From the NCBI RefSeq assembly GCF_031501865.1, contig NZ_JARRCW010000001.1, positions 567,001 through 631,000 of the forward strand: DNA of 64,000 bases, read 5' to 3'. The number at the start of each line of letters is the position of its first letter. Within the stretch, counting starts at the first letter, position 1. Of this stretch, positions 9,154 to 18,373 are shown one piece after another. The notes beneath the pieces are model-generated. The model made no database searches. It saw only the letters and a program-made list of their open reading frames with translations, and was not told the origin of the DNA. This stretch comes from Pseudovibrio sp. M1P-2-3 (GTDB lineage: Bacteria; Pseudomonadota; Alphaproteobacteria; Rhizobiales; Stappiaceae). The position numbers were made by a program, and so were the translations under genes.

Positions 9154-9178
9154 AGGAGGATCCTTATAAGATCCTCCT
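9154..9178 (-). terminator. Terminator-like hairpin, minus strand, no known gene upstream
   Basis: AGGAGGATC (9154-9162) and GATCCTCCT (9170-9178) form a perfect 9-bp stem with a 7-base loop. Read on the minus strand it is followed by TTTTTCTTCC, a good T tract; on the plus strand no T tract follows. No gene reads into it from the right on the minus strand, so it may end an unannotated small RNA. Confidence 0.5.
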
Positions 9179-9202
9179 GAGTTAAACAGGGAGGCTTAAA
9201 TG

Positions 9203-9254
9203 GAAGTATTTATAATACTTCGATCCAGATGACTGGATATTAAATATTTAATAT
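9203..9254. repeat. Three successive perfect inverted repeats
   Basis: GAAGTATT-TAT-AATACTTC (9203-9221), ATCCAG-ATGA-CTGGAT (9223-9238) and the 18-bp palindrome centred at 9245/9246 (9237-9254) follow one another almost without spacers. They could be stacked hairpins in an RNA, protein-binding dyads or AT-rich cruciforms. Confidence 0.6.
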
Positions 9255-9483
9255 ACAATGGTGAAGTAATGGTAAATATATAACAAATTTATGCTAATTT
9301 TATGACCTGATATGTAAGCATTTTACTGATAATATATTATGCAATTTGTACTTAAGTAAGTATTGATATGGCATATTCCAACTTTTTGATGAGATAGCCA
9401 TATTTGATTGGGCTTTGCTTATAGTTTAGTAATTCTGATTTATGCGCCTCAGGTTGTGGGCGATGTGTTCAGATGGAGGCCTC

Positions 9484-10485
9484 ATGACAAAATTACCTCA
9501 AACAATGAAAGCGATTATTGCAGCTGAAGCCGGCCCGCCGAATGTACTTAAGCTTGCCGAGCGCCCGACACCTAAAGCTGGTTTTGGAGAAATCCTTATC
9601 GCAGTAAAAGTGGCAGGTGTGAACCGGCCAGATATTATGCAGCGCAAGGGTTTATACCCCGCTCCGAAGGGGGCTTCGGAGCTGTTGGGATTAGAAGTCA
9701 GTGGGCACATTGCTGCAATTGGAGAGGGAGTCGAAGGGCATAGGATTGGAGATGCCGTCACAGCTCTTGCTCCAGGTGGTGGATATGCGGAGTATTGCAG
9801 TGTTCCCGCTTCAAGTGCGCTTCCCCTTCCAAAAGGTCTATCCATGGAAGAAGCCGCTGGTATTCCGGAAACCTTTTTTACAGTTTGGACGAATGTTTTT
9901 GATCGGGCTGGCCTTCAACAGGGAGAAACTTTCCTTGTTCATGGGGGAACTTCTGGAATAGGGTCAACAGCTATTCAGTTGGCAAAAGCTTTCGGAGCGA
10001 CAGTTTTTACAACTGCTGGATCGGAACTGAAAGTGGAAGCAGCCAGAAAATTTGGTGCTCACCATTCAATAAACTACAAAGAAAAAGACTTTGTTTCGGA
10101 AATTTTGAATATCACTGATAAACAGGGGATTGATGTAATTCTGGATATGGTTGGTGGAGATTATGTAGAGCGCAACTGGAAAGTTGCTGCGATGGATGGT
10201 CGCATTTGCCAGCTCGCAACGTTGAATGGAATCAGTAAGGATGTGAATTTTGCACGTTTAATGATGAAAAGGCTAGTGCACACAGGTTCGACGTTACGGC
10301 CACGTTCTACTGAATTCAAAGGAAAGATAGCACAGGAGCTCTATCAAAAGGTATGGCCCCTTTTAGAGAATAAGCAAATTGAGATTGTTGTAGATCGAAT
10401 CTTCCCACTGGAAGAAGCAGACAAAGCCCATGAATTGATGGAGAGCTCAAGCCATATTGGTAAAATTTTGCTCAATGTGGCCTAG
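9484..10485 (+). CDS. NAD(P)H quinone oxidoreductase (PIG3-like, zinc-free MDR family)
   Basis: A 333-residue medium-chain reductase. It has NRPDIMQRKG near the N-terminus, GLEVSGHIAAIGEGV and the nucleotide-binding stretch VHGGTSGIGSTAIQLAK; the catalytic zinc cysteines of alcohol dehydrogenases are missing. This fits the PIG3/quinone reductase branch, which reduces quinones with NADPH in the cytoplasm. ATG 9484 is chosen because GGAGG (9475-9479) precedes it; the open frame extends 14 codons further. The trcR gene follows after 176 bases. Confidence 0.87.
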   Translation: MTKLPQTMKAIIAAEAGPPNVLKLAERPTPKAGFGEILIAVKVAGVNRPDIMQRKGLYPAPKGASELLGLEVSGHIAAIGEGVEGHRIGDAVTALAPGGGYAEYCSVPASSALPLPKGLSMEEAAGIPETFFTVWTNVFDRAGLQQGETFLVHGGTSGIGSTAIQLAKAFGATVFTTAGSELKVEAARKFGAHHSINYKEKDFVSEILNITDKQGIDVILDMVGGDYVERNWKVAAMDGRICQLATLNGISKDVNFARLMMKRLVHTGSTLRPRSTEFKGKIAQELYQKVWPLLENKQIEIVVDRIFPLEEADKAHELMESSSHIGKILLNVA

Positions 10486-10661
10486 CCAATCACTAAAGTC
10501 ATAGGGATGATGAGCTGTGCCTCTTCGTAACTTCTCATCATCGACAATTGCTTTCCGGTTCAGGTAAGCGTATATTGCGGGCCAAGTTTCCCGAAAACAC
10601 ACAATACTTTTAGCTTTTGCCTGTTAAATCGTCGCGAAAGCTTACAGGAGGGTTATACGCT

Positions 10662-11369
10662 ATGGCCAACGCGCCACTCATGCCAAAAGCAACCGCCGTT
10701 TGGTTGGTAGATAATACAGCGCTAAGCTTTGATCAGATTGCTGCATTTTGTAAGCTTCATCCCCTTGAAGTGAAGGCTATCGCTGATGGGGAAGCCGCTC
10801 AGGGGATTAAAGGATTGGATCCAGTCCTGACAGGTCAGCTCACCCGGGATGAAATTGAGAAAGCTCAGAATAATCCGCGCTACCAAATGCATGTTCATGA
10901 ATCAAAAGTGCGTGTTCCAGAGGCAAAAAGAAAAGGGCCGCGGTATACACCTGTTTCTCGTAGGCAGGATCGCCCCAATGCAATTTTATGGTTAGTTCGT
11001 CATCATCCAGAGTTGGCGGACGCACAAATTATGCGATTGGTTGGAACGACCAAGCCAACAATTGAAGCTATTCGCGACCGGACGCATTGGAATTCTGCGA
11101 ACCTGACCCCTGCAGATCCTGTAACGTTGGGACTGTGTTCGCAGACTGAGCTGGATATCGAAGTGGAAAAAGGTGCGAAGAATGCACCTCAGAAGGTTCT
11201 GAAAGAGCAGCCTGAAACTCTGCTACCAGTTGATGAGACAACCAGTGAAGATGCTCTTGCTGCCGCCTTTGCGAAACCGGCTCAGAAGAAGCCTCAGGAA
11301 GAAGAGATTGATGCTGACGCCGTCTTTGCAAATTTCTCTTCATCCAGCTCCGACGAAGACGAGAGTTAA
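10662..11369 (+). CDS. trcR: Cell-cycle transcriptional regulator TrcR (DUF1013)
   Basis: A 235-residue protein of the alphaproteobacterial DUF1013 family. It opens MANAPLMPKATAVWLVDNTA and has two helix-turn-helix-like segments, LSFDQIAAFCKLHPLEVKAI and DAQIMRLVGTTKPTIEAI. The C-terminus is acidic and low in complexity (SSSSSDEDES). AGGAGGG precedes ATG 10662 by 9 bases. TrcR proteins are reported as essential or cell-cycle-linked regulators; this role is taken from the family. A strong terminator follows at 11450. Confidence 0.88.
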   Translation: MANAPLMPKATAVWLVDNTALSFDQIAAFCKLHPLEVKAIADGEAAQGIKGLDPVLTGQLTRDEIEKAQNNPRYQMHVHESKVRVPEAKRKGPRYTPVSRRQDRPNAILWLVRHHPELADAQIMRLVGTTKPTIEAIRDRTHWNSANLTPADPVTLGLCSQTELDIEVEKGAKNAPQKVLKEQPETLLPVDETTSEDALAAAFAKPAQKKPQEEEIDADAVFANFSSSSSDEDES

Positions 11370-11449
11370 GCTGAAGCATACCTTTGAGACATTGATAAAG
11401 GTTTTCGGGTAAAGGTGCTCGAAGACAACATTTCAAGGTATAAAACTCT

Positions 11450-11480
11450 GAAACTCAGCACTAGTGCTGGGTTTCTTTTT
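11450..11480 (+). terminator. Intrinsic terminator after trcR
   Basis: GAAACTCAGCA (11450-11460), loop CTAG, TGCTGGGTTTC (11465-11475): an 11-bp stem with one G-T pair, followed by a T run and then A. It separates trcR from the convergent gene at 11504. Confidence 0.88.
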
Positions 11481-11503
11481 ATCCATACAGTCACAGGGGA
11501 TGA

Positions 11504-12538
11504 TTATCGTTGCGTGAGCTTTAGTTCAATGCGCCGGTTCTTGGCATAAACCGATTCACTATCACCATTTTCAAGAGGTTGATATTCTCCAAATCCAGCT
11601 GCAACAAGGTGCTCAGGTGAAACGCCTTGTGCGATAAGATACCTCACAACTGAGATTGCGCGCGCAGCTGAAAGCTCCCAGTTATTCCGAAGTCGGCCCG
11701 AGCCTGAAAGCGGGCGTGCATCGGTATGCCCATCTACCCGTAGGACCCATTCAATTTCATAGGGAATCTGATTTTCCAACTCCTTAATTGCGCTTGCTAG
11801 AATATCAAGCTGCTGGCGCCCTTGAGGATTGATGTCCTCGGATCCGGAAGGAAACAGAACTTCTGATTGGAAAACGAAACGGTCGCCAACGACTTGTATG
11901 TCTGAGCGTTGTGCAAGTATTGTTCTAAGGCGGCCAAAGAAGTCCGATCGATAGCGGGAGAGCTCCTGCACACGCTGTGCTAACGCCACATTGAGCCGTT
12001 TACCCAGATCGGCAATCTTTGTCTGACTTTCCTGATCCCGGTGCTCTGAGGCGTCCAGAGCGTCTTCTAGAGCGGCAATTTGACGTCGTAATGCGGAAAG
12101 TTGCTGATTCAGGAGTTCAACTTGGGCAAGCGCTTTAGAGCTGAGTTGCTTTTCACCTTCTAGTTGGCTTTGCAGGGTCGCAAGCCTGCCGTCCGCATCA
12201 TCAATTTCTCCCGAACTTGCTTGAAGTCTGGTTTGCAGCTCATTCCGTTGACTCGTCATTGTTTCCAAGCTGAACTGCAAGGAGGAGACAGTAGTTTCCA
12301 AATCACCCACATTGGCTTTTTCCAAAGCCAATAACTCGGTTAGTTCAGCGATTTGCTGGTTCAGGCGATTCAAGACAGAGTCTCGACCTGAAAGCTGCTG
12401 ACTGAGGAAGAATTGTGCGATCATGAAGATCGAGAGTAAGAAAATGAATACTAAAAGCAAAGCGGACATGGCATCCACAAAGCCCGGCCAGTAGTCTTCT
12501 GCACCACGTTCCCCACGCCTGCTACGAGCAACCGCCAT
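11504..12538 (-). CDS. MotB/OmpA-family peptidoglycan-binding membrane protein
   Basis: A 344-residue protein. The N-terminus EDYWPGFVDAMSALLLVF carries a MotB-like membrane segment with an aspartate at residue 22, the position of the proton-conducting Asp in MotB, TolR and ExbD relatives. Residues about 45-190 form a long coiled coil. The last 120 residues are an OmpA domain with DGHTDARPLSGSGRLRNNWE. It would be an inner membrane stator-type protein reaching to peptidoglycan. The partner with a MotA/ExbB fold lies 3 bases upstream, so the two are co-translated. The pair is common in Rhizobiales genomes; its function is not established. Confidence 0.82.
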   Translation of the reverse strand: MAVARSRRGERGAEDYWPGFVDAMSALLLVFIFLLSIFMIAQFFLSQQLSGRDSVLNRLNQQIAELTELLALEKANVGDLETTVSSLQFSLETMTSQRNELQTRLQASSGEIDDADGRLATLQSQLEGEKQLSSKALAQVELLNQQLSALRRQIAALEDALDASEHRDQESQTKIADLGKRLNVALAQRVQELSRYRSDFFGRLRTILAQRSDIQVVGDRFVFQSEVLFPSGSEDINPQGRQQLDILASAIKELENQIPYEIEWVLRVDGHTDARPLSGSGRLRNNWELSAARAISVVRYLIAQGVSPEHLVAAGFGEYQPLENGDSESVYAKNRRIELKLTQR

Positions 12539-12541
12539 TTC

Positions 12542-13540
12542 CTAGTCCTTTTCCGTTTCTCGCTCAAGGCCTTCTGTAAGTGTTTTGAGAAGCCTTTCTA
12601 TTCTACGCTGTTGTATATTTTGACCTTCTGCCCACTCGCGCATCATCTTTTGTTCAGATCGAACATGTTGAACAAGACCTTGAATACCTTCAGCAAGACG
12701 AGTGAGAGCTACGTTGGCGTTTTCATTGCTGCCGCTGGCTTCAATGGTTTGGCGCAGTTGTTCGATCGAAAAATGTAGGCTTTCCTGATTTGAAGCGCTA
12801 TTGCTGTCCTCACCATTTAATGGCTCGATATCAGTAACGGTTGAAAGCCAGTCCTCGAGTTCCAAGTAGAATCGGTTTTGGGCTTGTCCGGCCTGTAGAT
12901 CAAGAAAGCCAAGGATCAGTGAACCTGTCAGTCCAAGGAGGGAAGATGAAAAAGCTATTCCCAAGCCGGTCATCTGCGCGGTAATCCCGCTGATCAAATC
13001 CTCGAAGAGAACAGCTGCATCACTACCGTTAACATTCAAAGTGGATACCGTCTGGGCAACCGCACCGACTGTCTGCATCAGGCCCCAAAATGTTCCAACC
13101 AAGCCAAGGAAGACGAGGAGCCGCGTGAGATAGCGTGAAATCTCTCGGGATTCATCTAGTCTGGTGCCTATTGAATCGAGGAGGGAGCGCATTGTCACAG
13201 GAGAAATGGCCATATCTCCGGCTTTGTTCCCTAGAAGGGTAGCCATTGGGGCCAATAATACAGGTGGGCGCTTAACTTCAAGGCGAGGGTCGCCAATGCG
13301 AAAACCGTTGACCCATGAGACTTCTGGCATAATGCGCAGAACCTGACGGAAGCTCAGAATAATGCCGAGAATAGCAACACCGAAGATCAATCCGTTAAGT
13401 GCAGGGTTGGCCATGAAGGCAAGAGAGATCTGGCGAAGAAGGACAAAAGCGATAAAGCTAGCCAATACCAGAAAAATGATCATCCGCCACAAGTAAACTT
13501 GAGGACTGGATAGACTATAAGGATCGAAATCGCGTGTCAT
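12542..13540 (-). CDS. MotA/TolQ/ExbB-family membrane protein
   Basis: A 332-residue protein with two membrane segments near residues 18-36 and 48-66, then LLVFLGLVGTFWGLMQTVGA (about 141-160) and a fourth near 193-215. The GLVGTFWGLMQT stretch is the MotA/TolQ/ExbB channel signature. The C-terminal 120 residues are charged and helical. With the OmpA/MotB-like protein encoded directly downstream it should form a proton-driven inner-membrane complex. No flagellar genes are near, so I do not call it MotA. Confidence 0.82.
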   Translation of the reverse strand: MTRDFDPYSLSSPQVYLWRMIIFLVLASFIAFVLLRQISLAFMANPALNGLIFGVAILGIILSFRQVLRIMPEVSWVNGFRIGDPRLEVKRPPVLLAPMATLLGNKAGDMAISPVTMRSLLDSIGTRLDESREISRYLTRLLVFLGLVGTFWGLMQTVGAVAQTVSTLNVNGSDAAVLFEDLISGITAQMTGLGIAFSSSLLGLTGSLILGFLDLQAGQAQNRFYLELEDWLSTVTDIEPLNGEDSNSASNQESLHFSIEQLRQTIEASGSNENANVALTRLAEGIQGLVQHVRSEQKMMREWAEGQNIQQRRIERLLKTLTEGLERETEKD

Positions 13541-13681
13541 GAACCCGAATGCAGTATTCCGTTAAAGATCCCTTTTGATAACGCGATTTCCGGCTTTTGG
13601 GAAACCGGAAATCGCAGATCTTGTGCGATGAGTGGATATGCAGTGGCTTACTACATGATTTACCACATGAATTACTGGCTA

Positions 13682-14473
13682 TTATCGCGCTTTAGCGAGT
13701 AGTTCCCGCAGTTGTATATGTGTAAATTCGTTACCTGTGATGACTGAACCGGTCTTCAGCATGTTATCTTTGCCTTCTGCATCGGAGACAAAACCACCAG
13801 CTTCGCGAATCATTAGGATGCCTGCGGCAATATCCCATGCATTGAGGCCATTCTCCCAAAATGCATCGAGGCGCCCGTTTGCAACCCATGCCATATCAAT
13901 GGCAGCGGCTCCGCACCGGCGAATTCCGGCCACTTCGCCCATCACATAGCGAATTTCTTTCAAAGAGCGGGCATGGTCTCCCACACCAATGAACGGAATA
14001 CCAGTGCCAATGAGACAATCAGCCATATCTTTACGTGCAGCCACGCGCAGTCTGCGATCATTACAGAAAGCACCGTTTCCACGTTCTGCTGTATAAAGCT
14101 CGTCCATAACTGGATTATAAATGACTGCAGCTATAATTTGTCCTGCCCGTTCAAGAGCGATGGATACGGCAAAAATCGGAATACCATGGAGAAAGTTTGT
14201 TGTGCCATCAAGTGGATCAACAATCCAGCGGTGTTGGCCATCTTTACTTTCAATTTCGCCGGACTCTTCCATTAGGAGACCATAGGATGGTCGAGCTTTC
14301 TGGAGTTCTTCGCGAATAATTTTTTCTGCTCTGTGATCTGCCTGAGAAACAAAGTCACCTGGTCCCTTACGGGAAACCTGTAGATTTTCTATTTCACCAA
14401 AATCACGAGCGAGGGAGCGGCCTGCTTTGGTGGCTGCCTGAACCATGACGTTGAGGAGGGCCGAACGTGCCAT
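13682..14473 (-). CDS. suhB: Inositol monophosphatase family protein SuhB
   Basis: A 263-residue Mg-dependent phosphatase. The metal sites E69-E70 (MEES), D86-x2-D89 in WIVDPLDGTTNF, and the C-terminal WDIAAGILMIREAGG with the third aspartate are all present. It hydrolyses inositol-1-phosphate and related phosphates; in enterobacteria SuhB also joins the rRNA antitermination complex. The gene lies 70 bases after efp on the same strand. Confidence 0.92.
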   Translation of the reverse strand: MARSALLNVMVQAATKAGRSLARDFGEIENLQVSRKGPGDFVSQADHRAEKIIREELQKARPSYGLLMEESGEIESKDGQHRWIVDPLDGTTNFLHGIPIFAVSIALERAGQIIAAVIYNPVMDELYTAERGNGAFCNDRRLRVAARKDMADCLIGTGIPFIGVGDHARSLKEIRYVMGEVAGIRRCGAAAIDMAWVANGRLDAFWENGLNAWDIAAGILMIREAGGFVSDAEGKDNMLKTGSVITGNEFTHIQLRELLAKAR

Positions 14474-14542
14474 ATTTTTTTTCCGGTGGTTGATTGCGTG
14501 AAGCGATTAAAAAGCCAGCTTCACGCAAAAGAGTTACGTTTA

Positions 14543-15106
14543 TTAGTCGGCGCGGCGCACGTACTCAACTGAGCTTGTGTCTACTACGATTTTTTCGCCT
14601 GAGGAAATGAAAGGAGGTACCATACAGCGAACGCCGTTTTCCAGCATCGCAGGCTTGTATGAAGAAGACTGAGTTTGCCCTTTGACGACTGCGTCTGCCT
14701 CTGTAATTTCCAGTGTTACAAATTGAGGGAGCGTGATGCCGATTGGCTTTTCTTCATGCAGCTCAACTGTCACCATCATTCCATCTTGAAGGAAGGCAGT
14801 TCTGTCTCCGACAAAGTCCTTTTGCAGTTCAAGCTGCTCATATGTTTCTGTGTCCATAAAAACAAGCATGTCGCCTTCTTCGTAAAGGAACTGATAGTCC
14901 TTCTGTTCGAGGCGAACGCGTTCTACGGATTCTGTTGCACGGAAACGCTCATTCAACTTACGACCGTCAAGCAGGTTTTTCATTTCAACCTGTGCAAAGG
15001 CTCCGCCCTTGCCAGGCTTTACATGCTGGACTTTTACCACTGCCCAAAGAGTGTCCTGATGCTGCAGAACGTTGCCGGGCTTAATCTCGTTGCCGTTGAG
15101 TTTCAT
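14543..15106 (-). CDS. efp: Translation elongation factor P
   Basis: A 187-residue three-domain factor that relieves ribosome stalling at polyproline. VKPGKGGAF places the modified lysine at residue 33, the residue that is beta-lysylated by EpmA in proteobacteria with this form; no epm gene is in the window. C-terminal [18 protein letters not shown] is the EF-P signature. Start ATG 15106. suhB lies downstream after 70 bases. Confidence 0.95.
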   Translation of the reverse strand: MKLNGNEIKPGNVLQHQDTLWAVVKVQHVKPGKGGAFAQVEMKNLLDGRKLNERFRATESVERVRLEQKDYQFLYEEGDMLVFMDTETYEQLELQKDFVGDRTAFLQDGMMVTVELHEEKPIGITLPQFVTLEITEADAVVKGQTQSSSYKPAMLENGVRCMVPPFISSGEKIVVDTSSVEYVRRAD

Positions 15107-15302
15107 AAAAGATACCGATCTGTCTGATTAAATAAAAAAGTGTGCAGGTCGCGCTTGAATACAAGAGTATCAGCAGCAACGCCAGCCTGCGGTCTGTGCA
15201 CCATAATTTCACTCAGGTTTCAAGAGAAAATATTATTGTCTGGTGGGGTAGTGCTTAATCCCACCAATTCTTTTGAATAGGAACTCAATGGGAACCTTGA
15301 AA

Positions 15303-16388
15303 TTAGTGTGAGCGTAAAAGCGGTTCCAGCTCCTGTACACGCATACTAACTTTCTCTTGCTCATTGAGTGATATTCTTTTTGTGAGCTCATCAAGTTCAC
15401 TATCAAAGATACCCATTCGGCTTGCAAGGCTTTGCCATGCTGAGGCTTCTATAATATTTTTGGGACGCCCTGCGCCAAATGCGTACATGCGTGCAAGCCG
15501 GTTCATTGCAATCGGATTGCCAGCGTTTGCCGCACGTTCGAACCAGTCAGCCGCTTCATTCTGATTTGGCACCACGCCTTTGCCATGGAATAACAAAACA
15601 GCATATTGAACCTGAGCTTCAATATTTCCCCGCCGGGCCGCTCTGCCAAGCCAGTAGGCACCACGCATTTCGTCATATTGGCCTTGCTCGGAATCCAGAA
15701 GAAGAAGACCTAGTGCATACATAGCGTCTACATCATCTGAAAGGCTCGCCTGCTCATACAGCTCTTTAGCTTTAGCCGTACTTTGCGGGAAAACTTCACC
15801 CTCTTGGTAGAGTAGGGCCAAGTTGAATAGGGCTTCATTGAGTTGAGCCTTTGCAGCAACACCTAGATAATCGGCAGCCTTTTTCTTATCCTGAGCGACG
15901 CCACTTCCGCTCAGATATAGCAAACCTAGCCGCAAGGCTGCTTGTGGGTCGTCGTTTTTTGTGGCCAGTTCATACCAGTGGGCTGCTGTTTTTAGATCCT
16001 GAGGAACTCCCCGACCTGTCTCATAGAGGACTCCTATCAATGTAGCCGATTTGGTTTGTCCAGCTTCAACGGCTTTGGTTGCCCTGTCCAAGGCTGTTAA
16101 ATACCAGCCTCGTTGGAAGGCGCCATAAGCCAAATCTCCCTGCGTAGGGCTGCTGTCTTGAGTTGTCATCTTGCCTTGCGGCTCAGTGGGGCGCGTAATT
16201 ATGGCGGGAGCCAGGAGACCTTTCTGGTCTTCTGGCAGCAGCTGGTCTATTCCACGCATGGAAGCGAGCAACTCACTCGTATTTAACTTTTGGAGGCTCT
16301 CGGCATGAGACGGGAGCGCCAAGAGAATAGATGCAAAAGTCCCGTATACAATGCTACGACGTCCAAGAGTTAAAGATCGAGTGAGCAT
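15303..16388 (-). CDS. Sel1-repeat (SLR) periplasmic protein
   Basis: A 361-residue protein with a signal peptide (MLTRSLTLGRRSIVYGTF then a hydrophobic core ending in PSHA before ES). From residue 85 onward there are about six Sel1-like repeats of the form A-x2-L-G-x2-Y-x2-G-x-G-V-x-Q-D-x3-A-A-x-W-Y, for example LIGVLYETGRGVPQDLKTAA. Such solenoids mediate protein contacts. The ATG at 16388 is 6 bases downstream of the thiE-like stop at 16395, so the two are co-transcribed. Confidence 0.85.
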   Translation of the reverse strand: MLTRSLTLGRRSIVYGTFASILLALPSHAESLQKLNTSELLASMRGIDQLLPEDQKGLLAPAIITRPTEPQGKMTTQDSSPTQGDLAYGAFQRGWYLTALDRATKAVEAGQTKSATLIGVLYETGRGVPQDLKTAAHWYELATKNDDPQAALRLGLLYLSGSGVAQDKKKAADYLGVAAKAQLNEALFNLALLYQEGEVFPQSTAKAKELYEQASLSDDVDAMYALGLLLLDSEQGQYDEMRGAYWLGRAARRGNIEAQVQYAVLLFHGKGVVPNQNEAADWFERAANAGNPIAMNRLARMYAFGAGRPKNIIEASAWQSLASRMGIFDSELDELTKRISLNEQEKVSMRVQELEPLLRSH

Positions 16389-16394
16389 GGAATG

Positions 16395-17036
16395 TTACTC
16401 CTCTGCTTCCGCAAGTTCATATTGGGACAAGACTGCGTTAGCTGCTGTAATTGCAGCTTTTGGGCCTGTTTGGTAAGACCAAATAGCTTCTCGGACAGCT
16501 ACGAATTCTGCTCCAGTTGCTGCGGCAGCTTCTACTGATTCCAGTGTGGTTCCAGACAATACGACGCATGGCGTTTCAAACACTTCAGCCCACCAGCGAC
16601 CGTATTCCAGAGATTTTCTATTTGCTTGTTCTTTTTGTTCTAATTCAAGCAGACCAAAGAAAATATAGTCAATTCCCATAGAGGCAACCGTCATGGCTTC
16701 ATGCTTGGTCTTAATACCCGCATGGCCGATGATCTTGCTCTCCTGGAATGAACGGACAACTTCTTCCAGTTCTTTGTCCGAACCGGTAATGTGAACACCA
16801 TCAGCGCCAGAGCGGCCAGCGATCTGGGTGTTGTTTTCTATAAGGACCGCGATACCGGCAGCCTGAGCAATAGGGACAAGGCGCTTTGCAATGGTTTGCA
16901 GTTCTGGTTCGTTGACCTTTGGGGCCGAGATAAGCAGGCATGCAATGTCGCCGCCTTCAATGGCTTCTTTCAGTTGACCTTCAAATACGTCAAGGTCAAA
17001 GTGTGGTGGTGTTACCAAATAAAGGCGCGGATGCAC
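16395..17036 (-). CDS. Thiamine phosphate synthase-like protein (ThiE/TenI fold)
   Basis: A 213-residue TIM-barrel protein. MHPRLYLVTPP, ADGVHITGSDKEL and GIDYIFFGLLELE follow the ThiE/TenI layout, but the usual pyrophosphate-binding motifs (GxSxH and the T-x-T-K loop) are altered (GHAGIKTKHEA and no TxTK), so enzyme activity is uncertain. The start codon is GTG 17036 with GGAGAA upstream. It is followed within 7 bases by the Sel1 protein gene. Rhizobiales carry this divergent ThiE-like gene next to efp-type clusters. Confidence 0.75.
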   Translation of the reverse strand: MHPRLYLVTPPHFDLDVFEGQLKEAIEGGDIACLLISAPKVNEPELQTIAKRLVPIAQAAGIAVLIENNTQIAGRSGADGVHITGSDKELEEVVRSFQESKIIGHAGIKTKHEAMTVASMGIDYIFFGLLELEQKEQANRKSLEYGRWWAEVFETPCVVLSGTTLESVEAAAATGAEFVAVREAIWSYQTGPKAAITAANAVLSQYELAEAEE

Positions 17037-17106
17037 GAATTCTTCTCCAGTCGATTGAGTTTGAGTGAGGCCCGCAATACTTCGCGATTAATTCACGGTA
17101 ATAAAG

Positions 17107-17133
17107 GCAAAAAGAGGGACCAGTGGCCCCTCT
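17107..17133 (-). terminator. Intrinsic terminator after pgk (minus strand)
   Basis: AGAGGG (17113-17118) and CCCTCT (17128-17133) with an inner CC/GG pair form the stem. On the minus strand TTTTTGCC follows, so it ends transcription from pgk. Confidence 0.7.
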
Positions 17134-17163
17134 CTTACGAATAATCAAAGAAAAATGCTAGTG

Positions 17164-18354
17164 TTATGCTTCCAGAGCAACAACGCCGGGCAATTCTTTC
17201 CCTTCCAGCCATTCAAGGAATGCACCACCTGCAGTGGAAATATAAGTGAAATCCTCACTTGCTTTGGCGTGGTTGAGTGCTGCAACGGTATCGCCGCCGC
17301 CTGCAACGGTTTTCAGTTTGCCTTGCTTGGTGCGTGCGGCTGCGTGCTGTGCTGCCGCGACTGTTGCCTTATCGAAGGGCTCGATTTCAAAGGCACCAAG
17401 TGGACCGTTCCAAACGAGTGTCTTCGCTGTATCGATTTTTGCTTTGACGACGTCAATGGAAGCTGCTCCAACGTCGAGCATCATTGCATCACTCGGAATA
17501 GCGTCTAGGCCAACGGTCTCATTTTTCGCACCTGCTGCAAATTCCCAAGCTACGACGGCATCAGTCGGCAAAACGATTTCACATTTTGCTTTTTCAGCAG
17601 CAACCATGATGCGCTTTGCTGTGTCAGCAAGATCATGCTCGCACAAGGACTTACCAACATTTACGCCTTTTGCGGCGAGGAAGGTGTTTGCCATGCCGCC
17701 GCCGATAACCAAGATATCCACTTTAGAGACAAGATTCTCCAGCAAGTCGATTTTGGAGGAAACCTTCGCGCCCCCAACAACTGCCAGAACTGGACGTTCT
17801 GGTGTGGAAAGGGCGGATCCAAGCGCTTCCAACTCGGCTTGCATGGTGCGACCTGCAAAGGCAGGCAGAAGCTTTGCAATACCCTCTGTGGAGCCGTGGG
17901 CGCGGTGCGCAGCAGAAAACGCATCGTTTACATAAATGTCGCCGTTTGCTGCCAGCGCTTTTGCAAACTCTGGATCGTTCTTTTCTTCACCAGCATAGTA
18001 GCGTGTGTTTTCAAGAAGCAGAACATCACCGGCTGTCATTGCGTCGATAGCGGTTTTCGCTGGTTCGTTGATGCAGTCAGCAGCGAAGGTAACTGGCTTA
18101 CCCAAAAGCTTTTCAACAGCCGGTGCAACTGGGGCAAGGCTCATTTCAGGAACCTTCTGCCCCTTTGGACGGCCAAAATGCGCAAGCAAGATAACTTTGC
18201 CACCTGCCTCGGAAATTTCGCGGATGGTTGGCAGAACGCGTTCGATGCGGGTGGTGTCAGTTACATTGCCATCCTTCATTGGAACGTTGAGATCAACGCG
18301 AACGAGGACACGTTTGCCAGATAATTCGGCGTCACTGAGAGTTTTAAAAGACAT
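17164..18354 (-). CDS. pgk: Phosphoglycerate kinase
   Basis: A 396-residue two-domain kinase that makes ATP from 1,3-bisphosphoglycerate. [15 protein letters not shown] and the substrate-binding [10 protein letters not shown] are in the N-domain; the nucleotide-binding GGGDTVAAL is near the C-terminus. I start at ATG 18354, preceded by AGGGAC; 17 upstream codons are open but not family-like. It lies 19 bases after the LysE-type exporter gene and is likely co-transcribed with it. Confidence 0.95.
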   Translation of the reverse strand: MSFKTLSDAELSGKRVLVRVDLNVPMKDGNVTDTTRIERVLPTIREISEAGGKVILLAHFGRPKGQKVPEMSLAPVAPAVEKLLGKPVTFAADCINEPAKTAIDAMTAGDVLLLENTRYYAGEEKNDPEFAKALAANGDIYVNDAFSAAHRAHGSTEGIAKLLPAFAGRTMQAELEALGSALSTPERPVLAVVGGAKVSSKIDLLENLVSKVDILVIGGGMANTFLAAKGVNVGKSLCEHDLADTAKRIMVAAEKAKCEIVLPTDAVVAWEFAAGAKNETVGLDAIPSDAMMLDVGAASIDVVKAKIDTAKTLVWNGPLGAFEIEPFDKATVAAAQHAAARTKQGKLKTVAGGGDTVAALNHAKASEDFTYISTAGGAFLEWLEGKELPGVVALEA

Positions 18355-18373
18355 TGTAAGTCCCTTTGGTAAT

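Larger units (their letters stand above)
8938..9483. other. Hairpin-rich, AT-rich intergenic gap without a gene
   Basis: This 546-base gap upstream of the rcdA-like gene (minus) and the quinone oxidoreductase gene (plus) holds no convincing reading frame. It contains the inverted repeats listed separately (9154-9178 and 9203-9254), further palindromes ATAATATATTAT (9329-9340) and TACTTAAGTA (9349-9358), and ATATGGC/GCCATAT at 9366-9372 and 9397-9403. It is clearly richer in A and T than its surroundings. Confidence 0.6.

Noticed and set aside
11504-13540. Zorya defence system
   Set aside because: Only a ZorAB-like motor pair is present; no helicase or nuclease gene (ZorC, ZorD or ZorE) lies nearby and the neighbours are core genes, so a defence call is not supported.
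17246-18324. 229-codon plus-strand frames opposite pgk
   Set aside because: They are antisense to a fully conserved pgk gene, low in complexity and rich in serine and alanine.
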